A stretch of 64,000 bases of DNA from CAVWXT01 sp963759115 (GCA_963759115.1 CAVWXT010000001.1:620001-684000); one strand, 5' to 3'; shown: positions 19,262 through 28,424, counted from the stretch's first letter. Program-made: numbers and translations. Notes: generated by a model not told the origin, from the letters alone.

Positions 19262-20525
19262 TTATTGCCCCGGAAACACCTCCCCGCGCACCAGATCCTC
19301 GAACGTCTGCCGGCGGCGGATCAGTTGGGCATGGCCGTCCTGGATCAGCACCTCGGCGGCCAGCGGCCGGCTGTTGTAGTTCGAGCCCATCACGAACCCG
19401 TACGCCCCGGCGCACTCGATCACCAGCAGTTCGCCCACGCTTGGCCTCGGGCAACCGGCGGGTCGGCGACAAAGCCGCCTTCCTCCTGCGTGAAGATGTC
19501 GCCCGACTCGCACAGCGGCCCGCCGACGATCACGTCCTGCTCGGGCCGCCGCAGTGTCGCCGTCGGCCGGCACGATCGACATGGGATGATACGCCCCGTA
19601 GAGGATCGGCCGGGCGAGATTGTTGAAGCCGGCGTCCAGCAGGTAGAACGTGTTGTCGTCCTGCCGCTTGACGGCGCGGATCTCGGCCACCAGGTAGCCG
19701 CTCTCGGCCACCAGGTAGCGGCCCGGCTCGATCTCCAGTCGCACCGGGTGGCCGAAACGCTCTTGCAGCCGCTTCCGCATGGCGTCGCACAGGGCGAAAT
19801 AGGCGGCCAGATCGACGTACGAGTCGGTGGGCCGGTAGACGGTGGGCAGCCCGCCGCCGACGCTGACCGATTGGACCGATGGCACCGACTTCGGCCGCCG
19901 CTTGTTCCAACGCCCCGCACACCTGCGAAAGGTGTTCCAAGATCGGTGCCGGAGCCGATGTGCACGTGCAGGCCGGTGACCGCGAGGCGATAACGCTGGG
20001 CGCGATCCAGGCACTCGGCGATCTGCGCGTGCCAGATGCCGTGCTTCGCCTGCTTGCCGCCGGTGTTGGTCTTCTGGCTGTGGCCGTGGCCGAAGCCCGG
20101 ATTGATCCGCAGCGTGATGTTTCGGCCCGGCGCGCGGCTGCCAAGCTGGTCGATCATGTCGGGCGAGCCGCAGTTGACGTGGACCTTCTCGCTCCACGCA
20201 CAGCTCGAGCGACTCGGCGTCGAAGATGTCGGCCGTGTAGACGATCGGCGGAGGATCGCCGGCGGTGACGTAGCCGGCGGCCAGGGCGCGGCGGATTTCG
20301 CCGGCGCTGACCGTGTCGACCAGCGCCCCTTCGCGGCGAACCAGGTCGAGAATGGCCAGGTTCGAGCACGCCTTCTGGGCATAGCGGACCACGTCGAAGG
20401 CGGCCAGGTCGGCAATCCGCCGCCGGATCATGGCCGCATCATAGACGAACGTGGGCGTGCCGAACTCGCCGGGCCAGTTCGGCCACGGAGACGCCGGCAA
20501 TTTCGGTGCGATAGACAGATGGCAT
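19262..20525 (-). CDS. lysA: Diaminopimelate decarboxylase (multiply frameshifted)
   Basis: PLP-dependent decarboxylase of the last step of lysine synthesis. Segments in three frames combine into one protein of about 420 aa: GTPTFVYDAAMIRRRIADL, YAQKACSNLAILDL (the PLP lysine region), RINPGFGHGHSQKT, LHVHIGSGTD, SVSVGGGLPTVYR, and the C-terminal CESGDIF and IECAGAYGFVMGSNYNSRP. The catalytic Cys of CESGD is present. At least five single-base insertions occur, two of them CAG to CAAG (19938 and 19440). The start at 20525 has no evident ribosome-binding site. The IS1182 end lies only 24 bases after the stop. Confidence 0.85.
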
Positions 20526-20540
20526 GGAGGTGGTTGTTTT

Positions 20541-20757
20541 CTCTAGCCCAGGCGTTCAACGCCTGGGAAGGGGGAACAATGGTTCCAACCTTCTTTTTCC
20601 CTCTAGCCGCCTTCAGGCGGCGGGATTTCGCGATTCGAGTTGATCTTCGCCAAAAGCACACCACGGCCCCGTGAACGGGGCCTACGGGAAAAACGAAATT
20701 TGATTCTGGCCTCGCTTCCACAGGCGTCAACGCCTGGGCTACGGAAAAGGCCCGTCC
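20541..20757. repeat. Cluster of short palindromes (intergenic)
   Basis: Several small hairpins occur side by side: CCCAGGCGTTCAACGCCTGGG at 20547-20567, a GCCGCCTTCAGGCGGC hairpin near 20606-20622, CCCCGTGAACGGGG near 20670, and CAGGCGTCAACGCCTG near 20722. No ORF here is credible. It separates lysA from the next gene on the same strand. Confidence 0.6.
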
Positions 20758-20813
20758 AGGCGTTGCGTGTCTCCGCGGTGCTCCTGAGCTTGTGGTCAAA
20801 ACTCGACACCGCT

Positions 20814-22567
20814 CTAGTTGCGCGGCGGCGGGACCTGTTTCAACGGCGGTGCTATGCGGCGTGGAGCAGGGTTCACCGGCCCCGGCATCATCAGGGCCCA
20901 TCTGGGCCGTCGTGGCCAACGCCTTCAGCAACCCCTCTTCCACCTCCAGCCGCAGGCGAACGCCCTGTGCCACCGGCTGGGCGGTGAAGGTGACGTGGTC
21001 CTTGCTGCCGGCGTCCGCCAGAGCCTCGGCCAACCCGGCGGCGGCAGCGGCAGCCTGCTCGTCCTCGGCGGTTTGGGCGATGAGCTTGGCGACGGGCTTG
21101 GGGGCCACCACAATCCGCAACGGCATCACTTCCTTGCCCGCGGCGACCTTCGATTCGTCGAGCACCTTTTTGAGCGTCTTGGCAGCGTCGCGGCCGGCCG
21201 CCACCAGCAGCTTGTCGTCGGCGATTCCCAACACCACGTCCAAGGTCGTGCCCACCATCGGCGCCAATTTCTCCGGGGCAGGAAGCGCAAGGGTGTGAAA
21301 ACGCACGCCCTCGTAGGTCTCGGCGTTCAGTTTGATCGACTTGGCCATCTTGGCATCTTCTTGCTGGACCTTGTCAACCAATTGCTTGAGGGCATTCTCC
21401 AGTTTGGCGGAGTCGGCGATCGAGGTGCCGGCGACGAAGGTCGCCGTGCCCCGCGCCGGCCTGCGCGCCCGGATCGAGGAGCACCGCCAGTCCGCCATCG
21501 GACTTCTTGGTCTCCAGCGTCTTTTCCACGACGCCGATCGCGTCGCCCAGCAATTGCAACGCCAGCTTCTGTTCGGCCTCGGCAAGCCCACGCTTCTGCA
21601 GTTCATTCGACAGCATCTCGCGGACCATGGCCAGCGACTTCTTGGCTTGCGCGACGTCGTCGTCGGCCAAGGTGCGCGTCCAGTTCGCGGCGACCGCAGC
21701 ATTGGGTATCATCAGGCCGGCAAAGTTCGTCTTGCCGGGCTTCATCAGTCCAAGCCGATCGGCGAGCTTCGTGCCGGTCTGGGCAGTTATCTCAAGATCG
21801 AGATGGAAGGTCTTTGTCGCGGGGTCCAACTGCCAGCCCAGCAACAGGTCGTCCAGGTCTTCGGCCAGCGCGGCTAGGGTCTCCGCCGCGTGCCGCGTCG
21901 CAGCCGCCCGCAGCGCATAGCTCTCGTCGCTTTCGTCGGGCATTTGCGGCAGGCCGACTTCCGCGGCCGCCCGCAGTTGCGCCATCGCCTGATCGCGGAA
22001 CTCCTTCGGCGTGTTCTTCGCAGAAAGACGGATGGCCAGGTCGTAGCTCTGCGGCAGATCGCCGAGCAGCTTCAACGGGTCGGCGGGGGCGTTGGCCAGG
22101 TTCTCGTTCTTCTGAGTCGCCACCGCCCACTTGCCTATCTGCTTGACGTAAACGGTTGGGCCAGCGCCGGTCTGAATCTGGTACACGTCATCGACCAGCT
22201 TGATGGACTCGCTCAGTTGCGTACCTTCGGCCAGGCCCATGAGTTGCTTCAGGTCGGTGACGGGAACGAACCCATAAACGGCAAACGGCGGCTGACCATT
22301 GGTGAGGACGGCGGCGCCCCACGGCCGCTTGGTGTCGAGCCCGGCGAGCCCCTTGCCCTGGGTCATCAAGGCGACCATCATTTCCAGGCCCTGGCCCATG
22401 TTGGGGTTGCCGCCCAGTTGACCGATTACGTTGGCGTTGACCAGCAGCTTGTCGTAGCCCGAAAACGACACCGTGATCACCGGTTTCAGATCGGTTTGGG
22501 CGGGGCTGGAAGTGGCGGCCGCCAACAACATCCCCACGGCCAGTGTCGACAATATGAGCTTTCTCAC
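20814..22567 (-). CDS. Secreted planctomycete protein (frameshifted)
   Basis: About 585 aa after correction. GGAGA lies seven bases before the GTG at 22567. The N-terminus is a signal peptide (LILSTLAVGMLLAAATSSPAQ) with cleavage after Ala. The body contains VSFSGYDKLLVNANVIGQLG and repeated Gln/Ala-rich helical regions, with DAAKTLKKVLDESK near the C-terminus. It resembles abundant planctomycete exported proteins of unknown function. Indels near 21450 and 20890 break the frame; the likely natural tail is proline-rich, ending PLKQVPPPRN at 20814. No enzymatic motif seen. Confidence 0.6.
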
Positions 22568-22652
22568 GATCGTTCTCCTTTGCAATGGCTCCCAGAGCAG
22601 GGGCGCCTACAGAATGTACAAGTCTATGGCAAGCAACGCCCGCGGACCAGTG

Positions 22653-22874
22653 TTAGCGTTCACGGAAGGTGATCCGCCCCTTGGTCAGATCGTAGGGGGA
22701 GAGCTCCACGCGGACCCGGTCGCCCGGCACAATACGAATGAAATGCTTCCGCATCTTTCCGGCGACGTGGGCAATCACCGTGTGCCCACTCTCCAATTGG
22801 ACGCGGAAACGGGTGTTGGCCAGGGCCTCGGTCACCACGCCTTCGACCTCAATCGCTTCTTCCTTCTTCCCCAT
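22653..22874 (-). CDS. infA: Translation initiation factor IF-1
   Basis: A 73-aa S1/OB-fold protein with the hallmark segments MGKKEEAIEVEGVVTEAL, HVAGKMRKHFIRIVPGDRV and LSPYDLTKGRITFR. It binds the 30S A site during initiation. A GGGAG sequence lies eight bases upstream of the ATG. It is a single gene, intact, with no neighbouring ribosomal protein genes in this window. Confidence 0.97.
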   Translation of the reverse strand: MGKKEEAIEVEGVVTEALANTRFRVQLESGHTVIAHVAGKMRKHFIRIVPGDRVRVELSPYDLTKGRITFRER

Positions 22875-23042
22875 ACACTACTCCCAGAGGGGTATTCTCG
22901 ATTCGCTTGCTCCCCGAACGTTGCCATCATCCTATCATTTTTCTGGGGGGTGTCCATACGGGGGCGCAGACGAAAGGGGAAGGCGAACAGCACTGTCGGC
23001 GAGGCTCCTCCAATCTCCCAACCCCCACCAGTGGGTCATAAG

Positions 23043-23758
23043 CTAGCAGCCGTTCCATTCCGGCCGGGTGTATTTCTCCGTGACCAGCCGCGCGGTTTGC
23101 TGCTCGGGCCAATCATCGCGGGCCTGCCGGACGTCCCACGCCGCCAACAACACTCGCCGCAGCGTCTCGGCGTCCACGGGCAGATTGGTCACGAAGCCGG
23201 CGTGCGGGCGGCCGGCCCGATAATCGGGCATCCGCGGCGGCATCGCCAGACATCGCTCGATCAGCCCGAGCGGGAAGTCGTACAACAGCGTTCCGTGATA
23301 CAGCAGGTGCTCGCGGCGGCTGCGGGCGCTGTTGCCGGAGAACTTCAACTCGCCGACGGCCAGGTCGCTCGTGCCGCAACACCGCACCCCCGGCACAAAG
23401 GCGCGAGCGCCGCGGCCAGCGTATCGAGCACGCAGCGATGGGCCTCGCTCAGCACGCGAAGATGGGGCCGCAGCCGGTAGCTCAACACCAGCGCGTACAT
23501 CAGGCAGCCCGGCCCGGCGACGACGGCCGCCCCGCCACTGACGCGACGCAGCACGGGGATGCCCAACTCGTGGCAGACATCGAGGCGCACTTCGGCATCC
23601 ACCCGCGACGAGCGGCCCACCACGACCAGCGGCTGTTGCGGTTCCCACAGCCGTAGCGTCTCTCTCGGCGTGGCGGCGGCCTCGGCTTCTTCGAGCAAGG
23701 CTTCGTCCAGCGCGAGGTTTTCGGCGGCAGTGGGCAACGTGAGATCGAGGCATTGCAT
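23043..23758 (-). CDS. Lipoate-protein ligase/biotin-lipoate transferase family (frameshifted)
   Basis: About 238 aa of the BPL/LplA/LipB fold (PF03099). Visible motifs are AAENLALDEALLEEA, RLWEPQQPLVVVGRSS and LRRVSGGAAVV (the RRxSGGGxVx lipoyl-binding signature), then GTSDLAVGELKFSGNSARS with the catalytic Lys in GELKFSGN. It attaches lipoate or octanoate to the E2/GcvH domains of oxidative complexes. One indel near 23395 joins the two halves. The start at 23758 (MQCLDLTLP) is chosen because upstream codons lack homology. Whether it is LplA or an octanoyl transferase cannot be decided. Confidence 0.75.
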
Positions 23759-23903
23759 CCCGCGCGATTGTCGCCGATGCGAGGTCGCCGTGGAAGAGGA
23801 CCGCAATTACGACGGACCGCAATCACGAATCCGCGACCTGCGTGCAATCCAGCCGCAGTGAGAAGACCATCGTAAGCTGTGTGCTTGCAATGGTTTGCGT
23901 CTG

Positions 23904-23977
23904 TGGGCGATAGCCGACTTGAACGGCTAACCTCCTCGGTGTAAGCGAGGCGCTCTAACCAATTGAGCTAATCGCCC
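23904..23977 (-). tRNA. tRNA-Val (anticodon UAC)
   Basis: The minus strand forms a complete 74-nt cloverleaf. The acceptor stem is GGGCGAT pairing with ATCGCCC, the D loop is TAGCTCAATTGGTTAGAGC, the anticodon stem CCTCG/CGAGG encloses loop CTTACAC (anticodon TAC), and the T arm contains GTTCAAGTC. The 3' CCA is not encoded. Its 5' side faces the integrative element that occupies 24-31 kb. Confidence 0.95.
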
Positions 23978-24023
23978 TGCATCGTCTAAAGCGCCATTCT
24001 CCGGCTAGACCTGGCGTCTGCAC

Positions 24024-24237
24024 CGCAAAGTACCCTAGGGGAGGCGAACAGACGGCGAAATCCTCGGGAAATCAAGGGGTTGCGCTCCAAAGCGGCGCAA
24101 AATCAGGCGCACTTTCTGACAATCCTACCCTATTAGACCCCGACTTGGCCCTGATCGTCAAGGCATGGCCCAACCTGCCCGATGCGGTGCGGCAACAGGT
24201 GGTGGCGATGGTGCGGGCGGCCAGCGCAATCGTCTAA
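24024..24237 (+). pseudogene. Orphan C-terminal ORF fragment beside tRNA-Val
   Basis: An open frame without a usable start codon ends at 24237 with DPDLALIVKAWPNLPDAVRQ and a short Ala/Val-rich helix. This kind of tail (W..LP..IR..I..MV.A) resembles the C-termini of planctomycete tyrosine integrases, recalled from memory and not checked. It would then be the remains of an integrase whose catalytic part was lost. It could also be an unrelated truncated protein. Confidence 0.3.
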
Positions 24238-24251
24238 AGGGGGGGGCGGAT

Positions 24252-24890
24252 ATGGCGAACATTGGTAGACGGCCGAAACTCACCCCGAACCTGACGAAGC
24301 AGATTGCGGACGCCATTCGCCGGGGTGCTTTCCTCAAGACGGCGGCGGGGGCCGCGGGGATCGACGAAAGCACGTTCCACCGTTGGCGGCGGCGGGGGCG
24401 GAAAGGTGAGCGGCCATATTGCCAGTTTTGCCAGCAGATCGAGGCGGCGGCAGCAAGGGCGCGGAGCGACGCCGAAACCCGCGCCTACCGGGACAAACCC
24501 GAGTTTTGGTTGACCCACGGGCCGGCCAAGAAGGATTGGCACCCCTACCGGGCCGGCGAATTGGAACTATCCGGCCGGGTCCAGACACAGCCGATGGGTG
24601 TGGCTCCATGTCCGGCCCCCATCGAGCACTTGGCGCAAGCTTACAACATCCTCCAGGAGCTTGGCGTCTTTCCCCGTACAGAAGCGGAAGGCCAGAAGTT
24701 ATTGGAGGCGGCGGGAATGACGCTGGACGTGCCATCGGTGGCCGTGGAGTCAAGACCGATAGGACAGCCGGCCCAACCGACCGAACGCCGGCCGGCGAGT
24801 CTGAGGCGTGCTAAAAAAGCAATGAAGGCGGCAGAACGAGAGGCCGAGACCCGCGTTGCCCATCGCAACATGGGCAACGGCAGGTGTTAA
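24252..24890 (+). CDS. Phage-like HTH protein (terminase small subunit-like)
   Basis: About 212 aa. The N-terminal helix-turn-helix reads NLTKQIADAIRRGAFLKTAA followed by GIDESTFHRWRRRGRKGE, the layout of phage terminase small subunits and related DNA-binding proteins. FWLTHGPAKKDWHPY follows. The C-terminal part is Ala/Arg-rich and helical. A purine-rich G tract lies before the ATG. It is the first intact gene of the element. No large terminase subunit or head genes are present nearby, so packaging is unlikely here; a DNA-binding role is an inference. Confidence 0.55.
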   Translation: MANIGRRPKLTPNLTKQIADAIRRGAFLKTAAGAAGIDESTFHRWRRRGRKGERPYCQFCQQIEAAAARARSDAETRAYRDKPEFWLTHGPAKKDWHPYRAGELELSGRVQTQPMGVAPCPAPIEHLAQAYNILQELGVFPRTEAEGQKLLEAAGMTLDVPSVAVESRPIGQPAQPTERRPASLRRAKKAMKAAEREAETRVAHRNMGNGRC

Positions 24891-24895
24891 AGCAC

Positions 24896-25534
24896 TCACT
24901 GTTTCGAGCGAGCCGGCGCGGCTTTGCCGCCGAGAGCGTTGTGCAAGCCGTTCAGATACTTCGTAGTGGAGGCAGGGCTCGTAACGTCCTGTTGATTCCC
25001 TCCCGCCGGTGCTACATCTCCCGGTTCTTTCATTACCACGTCGTCTGTCGGCACGGAACCGCGAACGACACCCTCCTCATCAACAATGAAAATCTCGTCC
25101 CGTTTGTTGGTCCTGCCGAATCCCTTGTCGGATTGAAACTCGACCCGAAGCCCAAATCCCTTTGTCGGCGATGCAACGCAGTACCACCAATGCCCGCCGG
25201 CAAAAACGTCTCCCGTGTGCCCCTCTTCCATCGTGGCGTCGGCAACAACGCGACGAAAACTCTGGTCGAACGCCTGCCACCACTTCGGCGCGATCCATTC
25301 GTGGAAACGAACGATCGTGTTGGCCAGCGACTCGACGGGATGCATCTTCTGGACGGTGTACTTGCGTTCGTGCTTGTCCAGGTAGCCCCGGACGGCACGT
25401 TCAGCCACATCTTGTGCCAGCGACGGGGCGGCTTTCTCGACCGATTTCTTTCCCGCGCCGCCGGTCGAATCGGGAGCGGCCCCGCAGGAAAACAACATCC
25501 CCGACGCCAGAAGTAGCAATGAAAAACGCCACAT
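24896..25534 (-). CDS. Hypothetical lipoprotein
   Basis: A 212-aa protein with a lipoprotein signal (FSLLLLASGMLFSC, Cys at residue 17). The mature part has no motif I recognise; it contains FHEWIAPKWWQAFDQSFRRV and GHWWYCVASPTKGFGLRVEF. It is oriented against the flanking genes of the element and ends only six bases from the stop of the HTH gene, giving a convergent arrangement. As cargo it might mask the cell surface or signal host state, but this is speculation. Confidence 0.6.
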   Translation of the reverse strand: MWRFSLLLLASGMLFSCGAAPDSTGGAGKKSVEKAAPSLAQDVAERAVRGYLDKHERKYTVQKMHPVESLANTIVRFHEWIAPKWWQAFDQSFRRVVADATMEEGHTGDVFAGGHWWYCVASPTKGFGLRVEFQSDKGFGRTNKRDEIFIVDEEGVVRGSVPTDDVVMKEPGDVAPAGGNQQDVTSPASTTKYLNGLHNALGGKAAPARSKQ

Positions 25535-25780
25535 TCTACACCCCTTTCGTGATTGCGCCTCTTGCTTGGCTCCCCAGGTCAGAAACCAACCTTAGTATAG
25601 CCATTGCCAAGCGGGGCAACACCACCTCCTCTTGGCACCATCTTTTTCGGGTAGAATGGTGTTTTCGGGACGGCCGGCCGCCGATTGCAACGGCCCGGCC
25701 AAGCGGCTCGGTTCGGCGCGGCGGGTTATTCGCCTTTCACGCCGACCGGCTCGGGCCGACCCGTACAGAAAGGCGAGGTC

Positions 25781-26629
25781 ATGGCCGAGCAGCAACAGTC
25801 TTCTCAAGCCATCCGATATGCCAAGGGCGAAGATTCCTCTCGGATCGCAGCCGAATCGACCGCAAAGGAGGTCCACCAGTGGGCCGAAGAGTGGCACAGT
25901 CTCTTGACGCGATTGACGTTAGACAATTACAGCCAGAGTGGAACGGTTGAGCGATTCATCCTCTGTTCTCATCGGTTGGCGGCCGTTGCCCAGTTGCAGA
26001 AATGTGACCCCACGCCTCTGCTGACTTTCATCACGAATGGGGCGACGGCTTCGTCGCTAGGAATTGGACGGGTAGCGTGGCAATCCCACTTGGGCGAAGC
26101 GCTGGGTGTGGTGGAGTGTGTGGATTCGTGGGCTAAAGGGCAAGTAACTAAGCAGCAGGTCGCGGGGATCGGAACCGAAGGGAATGGCAACACCGACTGG
26201 GCACCGCCGCCGGCCGCCAAGCCGGAGCACGGCGAAGGGAAGGGCGGGGCCGGCTTGACGCCAGGGCAGCCAGCCGTCATGTCCCCAGCCGAGAGAAAAG
26301 CCGCTTTCGAGAAGCTGGAACCGGCCGTGCGGAATGCCTACTTGGCATTCCAGTTTGTCGCAACACGTCTTGAACGACCCCCAAAACTCTTGGAAGTCCA
26401 CGTTGCCTACGAGTGGTTGAAAGAACACGGAATCGACCAGGACAAAGGCGACCTTGGCGAATTGACGGATTACAAACTGCCGCCGTCTTCTGAAAGCTTT
26501 CAGCGGTATTTGAGTGAGGCATTGAACGCTCTTGGCGAGAACAAATACACTCGCCGCGCCGAACGCCCTACTGGACGAAGCATCGTGTTGGGGTCGGCAA
26601 TCGAGCAACAGCACACCAATGACGGATAG
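25781..26629 (+). CDS. Hypothetical protein of the integrative element
   Basis: A 282-aa protein starting MAEQQQSSQAIRYAKGEDSS, with AGGCGAGG just before the ATG. A mostly helical N-terminal part is followed by a Gly/Pro-rich linker (about residues 125-165) and a second helical part, ERKAAFEKLEPAVRNAYLAF and onward. A linker between two helical modules suggests a two-domain DNA- or protein-binding protein. No family recognised. It is intact and codon use fits the surrounding genes. Confidence 0.5.
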   Translation: MAEQQQSSQAIRYAKGEDSSRIAAESTAKEVHQWAEEWHSLLTRLTLDNYSQSGTVERFILCSHRLAAVAQLQKCDPTPLLTFITNGATASSLGIGRVAWQSHLGEALGVVECVDSWAKGQVTKQQVAGIGTEGNGNTDWAPPPAAKPEHGEGKGGAGLTPGQPAVMSPAERKAAFEKLEPAVRNAYLAFQFVATRLERPPKLLEVHVAYEWLKEHGIDQDKGDLGELTDYKLPPSSESFQRYLSEALNALGENKYTRRAERPTGRSIVLGSAIEQQHTNDG

Positions 26630-26670
26630 GCTGCCCAATCGCGTCGAAGCAAGCGGGCGATAAAGAACCG

Positions 26671-27087
26671 TCAGAAGGCGAACACGTCGGGCGATACGCT
26701 GAAGTATCGCGCCAGTTTGCCGATGTGGCCGCGGTTCAAGGAGCGTTTGCCCTTGAGGACCTCGGAAATAGTAGAGTCTGCTATTCCGGTGGCATCCGAA
26801 ATCTGAGTCTGAGAGACGCCCTTGGCTTCGATGAGATTTCGCAGCATTTCCGCATCGGAAACGGGGGCCATTGGGTGCGCCTCACTCTCGTATTGCTCGA
26901 CCAAGTCGCCAAGAACCTCCAGGTAATCCTCTTCTTCCGGCGCAAGGTCCCGTCGGTCCAAGAGCGAATCGACCATTCGGACCGCCGCGTCCAGTTCTTT
27001 GTCCGAGCGGATCGGACGGAGCGGAAAGCGGAGAACCAAATCAAAGTAGCGGTCCTTGCTCTTTCCGGGATGATTCACGGTAGCCAT
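26671..27087 (-). CDS. higA: HigA-type antitoxin with XRE helix-turn-helix
   Basis: A 138-aa protein. The N-terminal half (DLVLRFPLRPIRSDKELDAA) matches the toxin-binding part of HigA antitoxins paired with HigB (PF09907) toxins. The C-terminal half is an XRE/Cro HTH: VSQTQISDATGIADSTISEV, then LKGKRSLNRGHIGKLARYF. Its ATG overlaps the toxin TGA (TGATG), so toxin and antitoxin are coupled with the toxin first, as usual for HigBA. It should bind the operator upstream of the toxin. Confidence 0.85.
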   Translation of the reverse strand: MATVNHPGKSKDRYFDLVLRFPLRPIRSDKELDAAVRMVDSLLDRRDLAPEEEDYLEVLGDLVEQYESEAHPMAPVSDAEMLRNLIEAKGVSQTQISDATGIADSTISEVLKGKRSLNRGHIGKLARYFSVSPDVFAF

Positions 27088-27380
27088 CAGCAATCCCCTT
27101 TCCATGCGCCCTTGTCGTATTCTTCGTGGGTCATTACGCGCCGGATGTAGAGTTTTCCGCGGTTGAAGTGAACGACGACCACCAACCGAAACTTGTTCCC
27201 GCCTATGTTGAACACGGTGCATCGGCCCACTTGGTCCGCGCTCGGATAGACCTGTCGAACGTCGGCGAAGGACTCCCATGCGGCGTGTTCGGCGGTGCGA
27301 TGCCAGGCCCGTAGCGGCTCCTTTGCTGCGGGCCATTCCTCCCAAAACTCCCGTAGCTTCTTCTCGGATATGACATGCAT
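27087..27380 (-). CDS. higB: HigB-type mRNA-interferase toxin
   Basis: A 97-aa toxin of the HigB_toxin family (PF09907; RelE-like fold). Diagnostic segments are MHVISEKKLREFWEEWP at the N-terminus, RCTVFNIGGNKFRLVVVVHF in the centre, and YIRRVMTHEEYDKGAWK at the C-terminus, where the catalytic basic residues lie. I chose the ATG at 27380 with AAGG about nine bases upstream; a GTG three codons earlier is possible. The pair probably stabilises the integrative element by post-segregational killing. Confidence 0.85.
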   Translation of the reverse strand: MHVISEKKLREFWEEWPAAKEPLRAWHRTAEHAAWESFADVRQVYPSADQVGRCTVFNIGGNKFRLVVVVHFNRGKLYIRRVMTHEEYDKGAWKGDC

Positions 27381-27418
27381 CCGTGCCACCCTTGATTATC
27401 GGCCGGCTACTTCAAGTA

Positions 27419-27437
27419 TTTTCGCAAAACGCGAAAA
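27419..27437. promoter_or_regulatory. Palindromic operator candidate for HigA
   Basis: TTTTCGC (27419-27425) and GCGAAAA (27431-27437) are perfect inverted half-sites separated by five bases, 39 bases upstream of the higB start. HigA-type XRE antitoxins autoregulate through such palindromes near their promoter. Binding is inferred. Confidence 0.55.
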
Positions 27438-27445
27438 AGTCAAGT

Positions 27446-27590
27446 CCGGATCGGACCAAACCGGAGGAAACCGGATTTCTTGAGAAATCCGGTCTGGTTC
27501 TTCGGTTTCTTCTAACTCATTCCCCCCCAATGAGTTGCGGTAACATCCGGTCTTCTTGGGATTGGGTCCGGTTTAGTCCGGTTTGTGGTC
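27446..27590. promoter_or_regulatory. CCGG-rich hairpin region between divergent genes
   Basis: This stretch holds at least eight CCGGA/CCGGT or complementary half-sites. A perfect hairpin has arms ACCGGATTTC (27470-27479) and GAAATCCGGT (27484-27493), and another has arms AACTCATT (27514-27521) and AATGAGTT (27529-27536) around seven Cs. It lies between the divergent higBA and excisionase-like genes and ends just before the replication genes. It may be a control region or replication origin for the element. Confidence 0.45.
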
Positions 27591-27660
27591 GGTAGATGGC
27601 GCGTTGTGGCCGGCGTGGTGTACGCCGGGCAACGTGCCTCAGACCGCGAAAGGACCTGTT

Positions 27661-27894
27661 ATGACCGCCGCTATGCCCAAAAGGACGACCGGCCGCAAGT
27701 TGGGCGGCGTGAGGGCCGTTGCCGAGAAGCTGGATTGCAGCCCCCGCCACGTCTACCGAATGGCCGACGCCGGGCGCATGCCCGCGCCTCGTCGGCTTGC
27801 CTCTTTGGTCCGGTGGGATTTGGAAGAAATCGACCGCTGGATTGCCAACGGCTGCAAGCCGGTTCGACAAGCGAAAAGGGGGACGCATGAGTAG
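27661..27894 (+). CDS. Excisionase-like HTH protein
   Basis: A 77-aa protein with a MerR/HTH_17-type winged helix: VAEKLDCSPRHVYRMADAGR, then MPAPRRLASLVRWDLEEIDR and WI at the end. This is the layout of phage excisionases and AlpA-like regulators. An AAGGA sequence lies eight bases upstream. It is the first of four consecutive genes that overlap or nearly overlap (27661-30019) and are probably one transcript. It would bend attachment-site DNA or regulate the element. Confidence 0.7.
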   Translation: MTAAMPKRTTGRKLGGVRAVAEKLDCSPRHVYRMADAGRMPAPRRLASLVRWDLEEIDRWIANGCKPVRQAKRGTHE

Positions 27895-28111
27895 CACCAC
27901 CATCGAAACCGGCGCGGAACTGCTGACGCTGCCCCAGGTGGCGGCGCTCTGCGGCGTCTCTCAGCGAACCGTATGGGGCTGGGCTGTGGCCGGCATTTCT
28001 CCTCCCCCACTGAAAATCGGCAAGGGCACGGTTCGCTACTCAAGGCGAGCGTATGCCGATTGGGTTTCACGCGGCTGCCCACCGTGCAACGGAGGGCGCG
28101 CCGATGGATAG
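27887..28111 (+). CDS. Second excisionase-like HTH_17 protein
   Basis: A 74-aa protein with LLTLPQVAALCGVSQRTVWG and WAVAGISPPPLKIGKGTVRY, the helix-turn-helix plus wing of the HTH_17 family. It starts inside the previous gene (eight-base overlap), so translation is coupled. Two different small HTH proteins in tandem are common at the left of planctomycete integrative elements. One may be the excisionase and the other a transcriptional switch; which is which cannot be told. Confidence 0.7.
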   Translation: MSSTTIETGAELLTLPQVAALCGVSQRTVWGWAVAGISPPPLKIGKGTVRYSRRAYADWVSRGCPPCNGGRADG

Positions 28112-28424
28112 GAACGAACTGCGAGGCGTTCTGCTTTTGCTTGCCAAGATCGACGAAGCGGACGGCAGAGAGGACCTCGACAACGAAGTGGCCGAAGCGC
28201 TGGGGAGATTGCCTGCCGATGCACGTGATGCGGTATCACCTGGCACGAACATTTTCGTTGAAGACCTAGCCCGCTGGGCAAGCCGACTGTTGCGAGTCCC
28301 ACTGCACGACATCCAGCCGGTGGCGCTAGGGCTGTTTGCGCCGACCAAAGAACAGATCGCTTCCGAGGTGATCCGGCGTTATGCGGCGCGTTGTCTGCCC
28401 TCAAATCGGAGGACGCAGCGATGA
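28104..28424 (+). CDS. Hypothetical protein in the replication operon
   Basis: A 106-aa protein beginning MDRNELRGVLLLLAKIDEAD; acidic and helical, with DLARWASRLLRVPLHDIQPV in the C-terminal half. It overlaps the genes on both sides by a few bases and so belongs to the same operon. No family or catalytic motif recognised. The position before the DUF3987 protein suggests an accessory replication role, which is an inference. Confidence 0.55.
   Translation: MDRNELRGVLLLLAKIDEADGREDLDNEVAEALGRLPADARDAVSPGTNIFVEDLARWASRLLRVPLHDIQPVALGLFAPTKEQIASEVIRRYAARCLPSNRRTQR

Noticed and set aside
23904..24060. Attachment site at the tRNA-Val gene
   Set aside because: No partial copy of the tRNA was found at the right side of the element, and the tRNA 5' side faces it; no direct repeat supports an att call.
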